DNA of 64,000 bases from Anastatus disparis (taxonomy: Eukaryota; Arthropoda; Insecta; Hymenoptera; Eupelmidae): assembly GCA_017163975.1 (NCBI GenBank), contig JAFFSR010000265.1, positions 434,001 through 498,000 on the forward strand, in the 5' to 3' direction. How positions within the stretch are numbered: position 1 is the stretch's first letter; each line of letters starts with the position of its first letter. Shown piece after piece: positions 13,301 to 23,430 of the stretch. The translations under genes and the position numbers were made by a program. Under the pieces are notes generated by a model that did not search any database, was not told the DNA's origin, and saw only the letters and a list, made by a program, of their open reading frames with translations.

Positions 13301-16294
13301 TAGCAATACAAGATTTAAAACAACAAAAAAAAGGAAAGCTTTTCCTCTGTCTATGTTTGATACTATAATTGAGTTACGCTTGAATTGGACGACTGAGATT
13401 CGTTGCTTCTCTCCTTTTTTTTCTTGTGTTTAGGTGAAAAGGATTCGTAAGTTTATTAGCGCTTGGACTTTCGCGTTTACGATTCTATTTTCAGCGCTCA
13501 GCGCAAGAGGTGTATCTGTACCTTTTGTCGGGCAGAAAATAGACGTGGTCAAAATAAATAAATGACGACGATTCTTAAAGTTGCCGGTATACACTAGATA
13601 TAATACTGTTATATAGCAAAAGTAAGGTGTCCTTTTTTTTCTCTCTCTCCCTATGGCTATGTAAAAGTTTTATTACTGATACTTTCGCCTCTCTTATAGC
13701 CTATATAAGCCTGCAACGAGATAAAAAAAAATAAGGAAAAAAAAGAAGAGAGAAATACATATACCACTACCACAGCTTCTGTTTGTACACGTTATACGAA
13801 GCTCTAAGGCAAAAGCAAACGAGCGAGCGAGCGAGAGAGAGAGAGAGAAGGGAGAGATAGTAAGCGCGAAACGTGTTTTTACACACGTCGAAAAACTAAA
13901 AAATTACTTGCTCTTACTCTATACTATATACTACGCGTTTCACATGAATTATCCTTGTGCGGTCTATACCGACGATGACAAGACACAAGTTTTGAGCTCT
14001 TTGCGGTTGTAAATCACAAAATGAAAGTGTCGTATTTCAATCTGGCTAATACTTCTGTAAAGGATAAGATACAACGACGAAAAAAAAGCAACGCCAGAAA
14101 GAAAAAGAAGAAAATTTTAAAAAAAAAAAACAAGCGTTTGATTGCCCCGTGAGGAAGAAATAAAATTGATACTATTAATTTGCATAGTAAGACGCTTCTA
14201 ACAGTATTTATTAGGTACTATTAATTTCGTTGAAATGTAAAAGAAAAAATTCTTATTTTTCTTTTTTCTTAACTTGACTGTCCAATAATCAATATAGTTA
14301 TGAATTCATATAATTTGAATGACGTTGAGAAAAAAAAAATAAACAAAAAGAAAATTTATAATTTACAACTGTACGAAGTTTTAAAAGCTTGCTAATTTTG
14401 CATCTCCGATAACTGGGCCAGTAAAACAATAAACAAATGCGTTAGACAGCCATTAGAATTTAATGTCAAGCTTGTTTTTTTCCATTAGCAATGTGTTGAC
14501 TCTGCCGACTCTCGAGGATGATTAAAGCTTTTCTCCTCGTCGTCTTTTAAAGATACTTGAATTCTAACGTTTTCTCTTCTTTTTTACCATTCCGTTTTTT
14601 TTTACCAACAGTTAGAACACCAGCTGAACTTAACAGTCATTAATATATCGAGTTCAACGAGTACAATGACTTCTAAGCTTGTTGTTGGATATTTGTAAAT
14701 ATTTTTTTTTCGTGGTTATGTTTTATGAGTAAGCTTTCTAGAATCTAATTATTTAAATTCGCTATGCATTAATTTATGTTTTAATTATATGGTAAACAAT
14801 TTTTTTCTCTAATATTCTTTGACAAAAACGGTTTGATCTAATAAATAAGACTAAAATTTTTTTCAAAAGAATTAGTAAGAAATACTTACAAATTTTTTAT
14901 TACTAAAAGATGTTTTTTTTATTTATTCGAAACATGAAATGACAGTTTCTTAACAATCGGTATAAAGTTTTTATGATAATCAAATGACATAAGTAAAATT
15001 AATCACTAAACTCAACAAAGAAAACAATTTAATAAATTATAATTAGCTGAAATAAAATAAGATTTTTTTAAATATTTGCCTTGGATAATTAATGTTAATT
15101 TTATGTTAAAATCATCAACTTGATTAAATTCAAAAAGCTTAATATTTATTAACGGCACTAATTTCACATTCTAACAAATGTTTGTTAAAAAAATAGTTAA
15201 AGTCTTGTTCGTGTAAAAACACATGAAAATCTTTAATCTTAATCGTTGCGTACATCGATTAACGTTTTTGGCTGTTTAAATTGCCACCGAGAGCTCCGTT
15301 TAATTCTCGCGAGCCAAAATAAATAAACTAAAACAGACTGAAGAGAATAAAAAAAAGCACAAGAAAAATAAAAGGTTCGTTGGCATCTCTGGTTATTTAG
15401 ACGATGGGTTTACGTATAGCCTAAAAACGCGCGTTGCAGAAGATTAATGACCATTTGTAACGGTTAATTTCCATTAGAAATCTTGTTTATACGCGCGTAA
15501 GGTCATCCCGAATAATAAATTATTTCGCTGTTTTCAAATGATTTAGTCACCTTTGGTATTGAGCAGCAAATTATTACGAATTATTGCTACTAAATGGATT
15601 TATTGATTATAAGATAAAGTTTGCTTAGACGATCCATTATTCAAGATTTTTAATACTGCAGCCAGGAAAATTATAATTTTTAATTTGTTAATGTTTATTT
15701 AAATATTTAAAAAATTTTGAAAGAGCTGTTATTAGAATGTGCATTGTCTTCGAAACAAAAACGTTAATAAAAAGGTTTGAATGTTAGACATTGTGAAAAT
15801 AGGTTTTCTTTTACATTTTTAATGATCGAACTTCGTCATTCTGCATGAAACATGTCGAAATATCGATTAAAATTGTATTTAACATTTCGTTAAGTGAATT
15901 CCACCCACGTAATTATCGTATGAATATAGTAATAAGCATAATTAAAATACGATAAATGCAAGTTAATTTAATATTTATGGTAATTTATTTAAAAATAAAC
16001 AGCTAAGGTCAACCAGTAAATGAACAGTTTAAGTCTGTAAAGCAATGGTTTTGAGATTTGTTAGATTAATCATTGTAACAACAACTGTAAAATCTACTTA
16101 CTGTATTCATATTTTTCAAAGTAGTTAGTTCACGCGTGTAGAGGCGTGGTTGTTTATCGGAAGACAGCAAAATGTTTCAGAATGATTATTCATGTTTTTC
16201 ATTTACTAATCAACTTTTACGATTATTCATCAATCGTATAATTGATCCTAAATACAAAGAATATTACTTAAGTAAGTTTATGAATAATTTTGTT
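10318..16294. other. Gene-free stretch with GC-richer islands
   Basis: No convincing exon. An island at about 11.3-12.0 kb and a larger one at about 12.8-14.1 kb contain (CTT)n and (CT)n tracts, a GAGCGAGCGAGAGAGA microsatellite near 13.82 kb, and TATA-like motifs in GC-rich surroundings (CTATATAAG near 13,007 and 13,702). The rest is AT-rich and featureless to my reading. Confidence 0.45.
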
Positions 16295-16498
16295 GAGCTG
16301 GTGAGTGGCTCAGTCGGTAGAGCGTTGGACTCGTAATTTCGAGTTCTGAGTTCGAATCCCGCTCTCGGCAGCCGATTGATACAAGCACCATTGTACGTTA
16401 CATGTGCTGAAGTTGACAAACACACTTACGAGGCTCCGTCGCTGATTAGCATTATAAAATAGCATAAATATAGCGACGTTAAAGAAGAATAAAAAAAA
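16295..16498 (+). mobile_element. tRNA-derived SINE, best-preserved copy
   Basis: Complete head and body: A-box TGGCTCAGTCGGTAGAGCG, B-box GAGTTCGAATCCC, GATACAAGCACCATTG, then CGTCGCTGATTAGCAT, GCATAAATATAGCGACG and an A-rich tail. The head aligns by eye with insect tRNA-Lys or elongator tRNA-Met around the anticodon arm. The anticodon-equivalent triplet here is CGT. Confidence 0.88.
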
Positions 16499-18546
16499 TT
16501 AATTTCTCTATTTTTCTGGTTTTAATAAATTTTAACAGATAAACATTAAAGTTAACCTTTCCTTAAAAAATTAATTGACTACACATGACATTGTTTAGAA
16601 AAGCCATATAACTATAAGTTCAAAAACATTGGCTTTCATCAGAACCAGCATTTCATGGAAAGTAAAAATTTTTTTTCCTTCATCTTTCGTAAACACGTCG
16701 TTTCATCTTGTCTTGATGCATATTATAGAAAAAGTTTTTCATTGTGGTTTGGTGGGAGCGGCAAATTTTCAGCTTAATCATTTTCATGGCACACAAATTG
16801 CATATATGATGCTCCTTAATAAATTATGACAGCTCGCACGACTGTTCTATTGTAAGTTAAGGAAAAGTCTTTTTTTTCAACTGTCAGAGTTACGATTTTC
16901 AAGAAAAATAAAAAAAAATGAAAGGTTAAATTGAATGTTTAACTATTTTAGTGGATACATGCCGAGTTTAGATAGGCGCAGCTACGTTTCATTTATTGAG
17001 AGAAAGATTTTAGTAATATAAAATATACACTAGTATAATTTGATCAATTTGCATATTTTAATGATGGATGTCTGTTTCGAATGTAAAACACGTAATTGGA
17101 TTGTAACTTTAAAAAATTATTAGAATTATAATTCAATACAGGAAAGTGATGCAGTTTAACTCATTATTTATAAGTTAAAAAATATCGATTTCAATCGAAA
17201 TTTCAATATTAGAAGTAAAGTAAAATTTGTATAGAAAAAATTATTCCAAAACTAATTAAAATCATAAAGATGAATTTGATACAATATAATTTTTAATTTC
17301 CAATAACTTTTTCAAATACGTCAATAAAATCTACACACTTCGATGGATCTATAAAAGCTATCTACGTGAAGTAGCTAATTTTAGTTACTAGATTACTTTT
17401 ATCTTTTTTCTTGAACTCTCATGATCCAACTTTAAAATTAAATTTAAAGTGTAACGATGAACTCATCATCATGATGATTCATTTTAACATGGTTAGATAA
17501 GGTAATTAAAAAAAATATGAAAATTGTCAGAAACGTAAGTTGTGTTTAATTTTTTTTTTAACGAAGTTATTTATTTATATAATTTTAAGTTGCTGATATA
17601 ATATTATTATGTAAATGTATACAAAGTATATTTTCATATGTTGCATAATAAATTAAAAAAACATGTTTACAATATATGAGCATGTTATTATCTACATTAT
17701 ACTGCGTTATTTATTACTCGAAGAATGATTTACATTTTTTAAATTAATGTATACTCTTATACAATGGTGAATTTATTTTACGTTGATTTAAAATTTTAAA
17801 GCTCATGAAAATAAAAAAACTTATCTTAAAAGAAGTCATAGCCATTAGGATAACAGAGGATGTATTTCTACCATTGTAAAAATGTTGTAAAAAATTTTTA
17901 TGATTTATAAAAATTTAGAATTTATTTAAATAAATGTGTAACGATTCCCTGAACTAACTGGGACCAATATCAAATTATATTTTTCCATTCTGATAAAAGT
18001 AGTCTTTCCACAAAAATTTAGGAAAAATTTAATTTAAGTTTTTAGCTATCATGACAAAAATTTGTACAAATGAAATTACAATAGAGAAAAGAACTTATCC
18101 CCCGTTAAATTTGGGAGAAATGAGTTTTGCGGGAAATTTTAGACGTAATATGGCTTTCTTTCAGCCCGCTTTTCGAGTTAAAAAAGTGGTTATTTCTATT
18201 GGGGTGGGAATAAAGTATATTAATTAGGTATATTAAAGCCTATGAAATTACTGTTGATTTCAATATTTTTATCTTACTTCTAATTTCTAATTTGTGTTTT
18301 TATAGCTTTGAATATATTAATTTTTTATTAAAATATTTTTTTATTAAAAAAAAAAGAATTTGATTTTTTGAACTCTCTTTTAAACCTTATTTACTAATAA
18401 ATTAAAATATTTAGCGCCATAAGTTTCTATATTAAAATCATTATTATATTTCAAATTTGAAAAATAATTTTAAAAAGTGTTTAATCGATGAATTTCTCAT
18501 GTATCTTATACACGTTTATAAATGCAAATAATTTTCTTGTAAGTAC
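16499..18546. other. Gene-free AT-rich stretch
   Basis: About 2 kb upstream of the interrupted 5S gene. I find no ORF with coding character, no repeat family shared with the rest of the window, and no RNA gene. Confidence 0.5.
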
Positions 18547-18585
18547 GTCAACGGTCATATCACGTTGTAACACCGGGTCCCGTCC
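18547..18585 (+). rRNA. 5S rRNA gene, 5' part (nt 1-39), interrupted
   Basis: GTCAACGGTCATATCACGTT is the typical 5' end of eukaryotic 5S rRNA, including the strand of helix I that pairs with the GTTGAC found at 23,076-23,081. The sequence stops matching 5S after GGGTCCCGTCC and resumes 4.4 kb later after a second copy of the same 11 bases. With the 3' part it makes a 117-nt 5S gene, close to the usual 119-121 nt. Confidence 0.88.
18575..18585 (+). repeat. Target-site duplication, left copy (11 bp)
   Basis: GGGTCCCGTCC, inside the 5S rRNA gene at about nt 29-39, is repeated exactly at 22,993-23,003. The bases beyond differ on each side (TAG against GAT), which fixes the duplication at 11 bp. 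This is the mark of LINE insertion by target-primed reverse transcription. Confidence 0.9.
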
Positions 18586-18906
18586 TAGTCTCGCTCGCTA
18601 CGTCGACGAGTAAACACGTGCGCAAACTGCTCTCACTGAATGTGAAACATAATAAGACAAAACGTATTCGATAAAGATTTATAAAGAATCATATTATAAA
18701 TAGTAAGAGTATACGATAAAAAAATAATATTAGACTTAAATAATAACAAAACAAAAATCAATATAATAGCAACCACAGATAACATACAAAACAATAGCGA
18801 TGCCAACACGGCAGACGCATCAAAATTTGCAGATCTAATATGTCAAACTAAGAAACGTAAAATTGAAATACAAGAAATAACTGATAACAAAAACAAAATA
18901 ACAAAA

Positions 18907-19745
18907 ATGTCAAAAGCACAAAACTATTTTGAAATACCACTACAAAATAAATTTGATTCATTAAGTCAACATGAAGACGAGGATATTATGGAAACGGAAC
19001 AAAATGAAGAAGTTTCTGATAAAAGCATAAAGGAAAAAGAAAGAAAAAACAAAAATGATGCAACAATTAAAATTCAAAAGCCACCACCGTTAGTAATTCA
19101 TGGAGAGATTAAAAAACATAATGAATTTCTTAAAAAAGTCAAAGACTGTTTAAAAGAAAAGTTCTTTTTAAAATATAACAAAGAATACACAGAAGTGCAC
19201 ACCACCTCTATGAATGATTATAAAATACTAAAAGATCTATGGATAGAAAATAAAATTCAATTTCATACTTTCACAGAAAAACAAAACAAAAAAAGAATTT
19301 ATGTTGTACGAGGGCTACACGAAGAAACAGACATTGAAAGTATACAAAGCGAATTAAAAGAATTAGAATTAAATATCGAAAAAGTTAATAAAATGAAAAA
19401 TACAATAAGACCATTATTCATGATAACTTTTAAGCAAAATATTCAATTAAATGAACTAAAACAAAAAATACAATATCTATGTTATACAAAAATAACATGG
19501 GAAAACTATATCAACAAAAAAGAATTACACAATGCCATAGATGTCAAGAGTGGGGACACGCAACAGCGAATTGCTATGCGGAACCCATTTGCCTAAAGTG
19601 TGCAGAAAAACATCTAACAAAAGACTGTAAAAAAGATAAGACAATGCCCGCTAAATGTGCAAATTGTAATGAAGATCATCCAGCAAATGCAACTATATCA
19701 GTGTATATAAAACGAGTACAAACCCTACAAACAAAAAAAAATTAA
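18907..19745 (+). pseudogene. LINE ORF1 (gag-like, CCHC zinc knuckles), frameshifted
   Basis: The N-terminal three quarters (first 200 or so residues from 18,907) is Lys/Glu-rich and lacks sequence marks except a late conserved block ending in KITWENYINKK. The reading frame then shifts, probably by an indel in the A-run near 19,514. The other frame continues with three knuckle-like motifs: CHRCQEWGHATANC, CLKCAEKHLTKDC and CANCNEDHPA. This arrangement is standard for Jockey/I-group ORF1, whose product binds the element RNA and forms the RNP. The start at 18,907 is the first ATG of the long frame. The break leaves the chaperone domain untranslated in frame. Confidence 0.85.
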
Positions 19746-20084
19746 TTGCATAAAAACTATCAACGGAAAATCCCGGATCTGCAAAGTAGGGTTAGTTTCA
19801 GAACTTAAAACAAAGATAGCAACAAACGCATGGAATACAACATACAACAAAGTACAAGAAGAAGATAATATGAAGGAAAGATTAACTAATATTCATAATA
19901 AGATTATCGTAAATGAAACTACACAGTTATTAGAGTTAGCAAAAGAAATTAATGTCATAAATTCAATTTGTAAATAAAAGAATGATACAATTAGTAAAAG
20001 AGTTAAGAGTTGAATTGGAAAAATGTCAAAGTAAAATAGACAACTTCAAGTATTCGTGGAATTTGCTCAAAAATTAGATTCATA

Positions 20085-22633
20085 ATGGATAGCTTAAATA
20101 TCTGCAGCTGGAACGCAAATGGATTAAAAAATAAGATTGGCGAATTAATAGAATTTATAGATAGAAAAAGCATTGATATAATGTTAACAAGAAACAAAGT
20201 GACAGAAAAAGATAAAATAAAAATAAAAAATTTTAAATGCTACAGAAAAGAGAGGGATATAGCAGCAGGAGGAGTAGCCATATTCATTAAAGAAAATATA
20301 CCTCACAAAGAAATAAAAATAAGTAATATAAATAGTCTTGAAGTTGTAGCTATTAAACTATTATGAATATATATAATATCAGCATATAGGCGTCCATTAA
20401 TAACTCTAACCAAAAATGATATACATAAACTATTATCCATGGGACAAAAAGTCTTATTAATAGGTGATTTAAATTGTACGCATTATGTGGAACTGTCATA
20501 GAGTAAACAAAAGCGGTAGTATCTGTTTGATTATATTCAGAATAACGATTATGGGATATGTTTCCGATGAACCAACAAACTATCCGTCAAATAATTCTAC
20601 ACCAACAACAATAGACATTGCGATAAATAAAAATGTTAACAATATAGCAGACATCGAAGTGCACCATGAAATGAGTTCAGATCATAGCCCGATTATAACA
20701 AAGATAGGAAAACAACATAAAATATACATAAATAAGATAATTAAAGAATATAATAAAGCAGATTGGACAAAATTTCAAGAACTACTAAATAAAAGAATAA
20801 AGATAACAAATAAAATAACTACTAAAGATCAAATTGACAAAGAAGTACAAAGGTTAACAGATACAATTAAAATATGTGTAAAAGAAACGATACCAACAAG
20901 CAATCAAAGCGAAGCTAAAGATATAATAACAACTGAAATAAAAAATATAATACAAGAAAGAAATAGAGCGCGTAAAAAATGGCAGAGAACAAGAATTCAG
21001 ACAGACAAGTCAATATTAAATAGATATAATCAAATTATTAGACATAAAATAAAAGAATGGAGAAATAAAAACTGGGAAACAAAACTAAAAAAATTAAATC
21101 CAAATGATAATTCTCTTTGGAAAATGACAAAAATATTAAAAAAGGAATATAATCCAATTCCTACACTAGAAAGTGAAGGTATAGAAGCAACAACACCTCA
21201 AGAAAAAGCAGAAATGCTAGCAGACCAATATGAAAAAGTACACAATATAGATCTTGTAAATAATACAGAGTTTCAAAAAAACGTAATAGAAAAGGTTGAA
21301 AAGTTTATCGATAAAATAGACACATCAGATGCATATAAATTTTATACAAACCCGAGAGAAATAAAATTGGAAATAATGAGATTACCAGCTAAAAAAGCAC
21401 CAGGAATAGATGACATACAAAACATCGTACTTAAAAAGTTGACAAAAAAAGCTATTGTTCAATTAATGTATATAATTAACGCATCCTTAAAACTAAAATA
21501 TTTCACCTCTCATTGGAAAACTGGTTTGATAATCCCAATAATTAAGCCAGGTAAAAAAGCAATGAACCTTCTAGCTACAGCCGATCAGCCTATTAAATAC
21601 ACTTAGCAAACTACAGAAAAATTATACTACATAGATTAAATGATCAGAAAACAAAAAAAAAATAATAAAGAACAATTTGGATTTCGCAGCAAGCACAACA
21701 CTGTACAACAAGTACTAAGGATAGTTACAGATATAAGCTTAAATTTCAATAGGAATAAAGTTACAGCTATGGCACTTATGGACGTTGAAAAAGCGTTTGA
21801 TAAAGTTTGGATGGACGGACTTTTATATAAGATGATAATGTATAAGTACCCAAGTACATTAATAGCCTTAATTCACTCTTACCTAAAAAATAGACATTTC
21901 ATAGTATCCGTCGACGGTTCAAAACAAAGAAAAGGAAAATAAAAGCCGGAGTGCACAAGGCTCTGTGTGCTCGAAATTCTTTATAATATTTATAAATGAT
22001 GTACCTATATTTGAAAAACAAATACGCAATATTTCTATGATACACAATATATACACACGCAATATAGCTGCAAAGCAACTACAAAACATATAAAATTGGA
22101 AAAATACTATGACACATGAAAATACAAATAAACAAAACTGAAATTATATTATTTTCAAAAAAGTTATTTAAAAACAATAAAATTATTCAACAATAAGAGT
22201 ATATGGCCATCCACTGAACCAGTTAAAAATGTAAAATATCTAGGAGTACACCTAGACACAGGATTAACATACCAAAAACATAAAAGAAATAGTTAGAAAA
22301 ACATATGCAATAATCAAGAAAACACCCACTTTAGTTCATAAATCAGCAATACAGTTAAAAAAAAAACTAATATATAAAATGCTATTAAGGTCCATTATTA
22401 ATATGCAGCACAGTCTGGTGTAGCATGTCAAAAAGAATATGTTAAAACTACAAGGCTACAAAACAAATCCTCAGACTAGTACTATCAGAAGAAGATACAC
22501 AAGAAATGAAACACTACATCAAAACAAAAGATATATAGAAGAATATGTGAAAAAACTGCGAAAATTCTACGAAAAACAACTAGACAACAACGAATTATTG
22601 GCACCGATCAAGACACTAAACAGGAATCACTAA
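20085..22633 (+). pseudogene. LINE ORF2 (APE endonuclease plus reverse transcriptase), degenerate
   Basis: Begins at an ATG 340 bp after ORF1. The N-terminus LNICSWNANGLKNK is the APE-type endonuclease start. The catalytic Glu expected in the next motif (..ET..) appears as Arg (MLTRNKV). After a stop and a frameshift, GDLNC...WNCHRVNKSG and SDHSPI follow. RT motifs: PGIDDIQNIVLKKL, HWKTGLIIPIIKPGK, a gap, then EQFGFRSKHNT, MDVEKAFDKVW and, in another frame, AQGSVCSKFF.IFINDVP. The stretch with the YADD catalytic pair that should follow near 22.05 kb is absent. YLGVHLD and the C-terminal tail resume later. In an intact element this protein nicks the target and copies the RNA. Confidence 0.85.
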
Positions 22634-22992
22634 CATTCAAATACAAACATAAGTTACATGTGATAAACTAGACTTTTTTAATAAATAACCATAAAAATGA
22701 GTTCTTAGAACAATAAGTAATTAGTTAAAAGTAGGTTTTACAATTGAGTTTTCCTACATATGTATAATTATTAAATGAAAGTATTGTACCACAAAGTATT
22801 AAAAAACAAACATCTCAATTTTATAATTAAATGTAAATCACTAATAAATAGTAGATTAAGCTCGTAGGTAAGAGCAGGTGCTACAATATATCAACAGAAG
22901 ATTGTAAAGTGCACTTATGTATATAGATAACTAGATATATAATGTACATATTATTGTTTATTATTGAATAAAAGAATTTTTACAAAAAAAAA

Positions 22993-23081
22993 GGGTCCCG
23001 TCCGATCCCCGAAGTTAAGCAACATCGAGCGCGGTTAGTACTTGGATGGGTGACCGCTTGGGAATCCCGCGTGCTGTTGAC
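22993..23081 (+). rRNA. 5S rRNA gene, 3' part, with internal promoter retained
   Basis: Starts with the right 11-bp target duplication and runs to GTTGAC, which pairs with the gene's 5' end 4.5 kb upstream. GAAGTTAAGCAACATCGAGC and GGTTAGTACTTGGATGGG, GACCGCTTGGGAA are diagnostic 5S sequences covering box A, the intermediate element and box C of the type 1 pol III promoter. The rRNA itself cannot be made whole across the 4.4-kb insert. The retained control region could still bind TFIIIA and TFIIIC. Confidence 0.9.
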
Positions 23082-23087
23082 GTTTAA

Positions 23088-23098
23088 TTTTTTTTTTT
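23088..23098 (+). terminator. Pol III T-run terminator of the 5S gene
   Basis: A run of at least nine T residues lies seven bases after the end of the 5S coding sequence, as expected for RNA polymerase III termination. It supports this being a genuine 5S gene before the insertion rather than a random 5S fragment. Confidence 0.75.
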
Positions 23099-23241
23099 AA
23101 TTATTTATAATTGTATATTATCGTATATGAAATATTTATATATAAATATTTTTAAGTTAACAAAGTGGCCATTTCTGTTGAGAAGGGAATAAAAATATTT
23201 TTCTGGCACAAACGTTAATTCAGTGGTATAGAGGGGGAATC

Positions 23242-23422
23242 TTTTTTTTATTTTATTTAACGTCGCTGTATTTATGCTATGGTTGTGATGCCAATTAGCG
23301 ACTGAGATTTTCAGTGTGTTTGTAAACTTCAGCACATGTAACGTACGGTGGTGCTTGTTTAAATCGACCGAGTGCGAGAATCAAACTCTAGTTGTCGAGA
23401 CTATGAACCCATCGCTCTATTA
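23242..23422 (-). mobile_element. tRNA-derived SINE, minus orientation, head-truncated
   Basis: On the minus strand the body and 3' end are clear (GATTTAAACAAGCACCACCG, AGCATAAATACAGCGACGTTA, tail). The head stops at about the anticodon arm (GAGCGATGGGTTCATAG), so the 5' A-box region is missing. It lies 160 bp downstream of the interrupted 5S gene. Confidence 0.8.
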
Positions 23423-23430
23423 ATACCGTC

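Larger units (their letters stand above)
18586..22992 (+). mobile_element. Jockey-like non-LTR retrotransposon inserted in a 5S rRNA gene
   Basis: A two-ORF LINE, about 4.4 kb, in the same orientation as the 5S gene. Order: 5' UTR of about 320 bp, a gag-like ORF1 with CCHC zinc knuckles, and an ORF2 with an APE-type endonuclease followed by reverse transcriptase. A 3' UTR and an A-run come next, abutting the right target duplication. No RNase H region is seen, which with the RT motifs suggests the Jockey clade, assigned by eye only. Both ORFs are broken by frameshifts and stops and the RT active-site block is missing, so this copy is dead. Its 5' end appears complete because an ordered 5' UTR precedes ORF1. 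Confidence 0.88.

Noticed and set aside
16310..16376. True tRNA gene
   Set aside because: A-box and B-box are good, but the acceptor stem does not close and the same head plus body recurs many times. It is a SINE.
22930..22992. Shared 3' tail between the LINE and the SINE family
   Set aside because: The last bases of the LINE (GAATAAAAGAATTTTTAC) do not match the SINE end (GCGACGTTAAATAAAA), so this LINE is not an obvious SINE partner.
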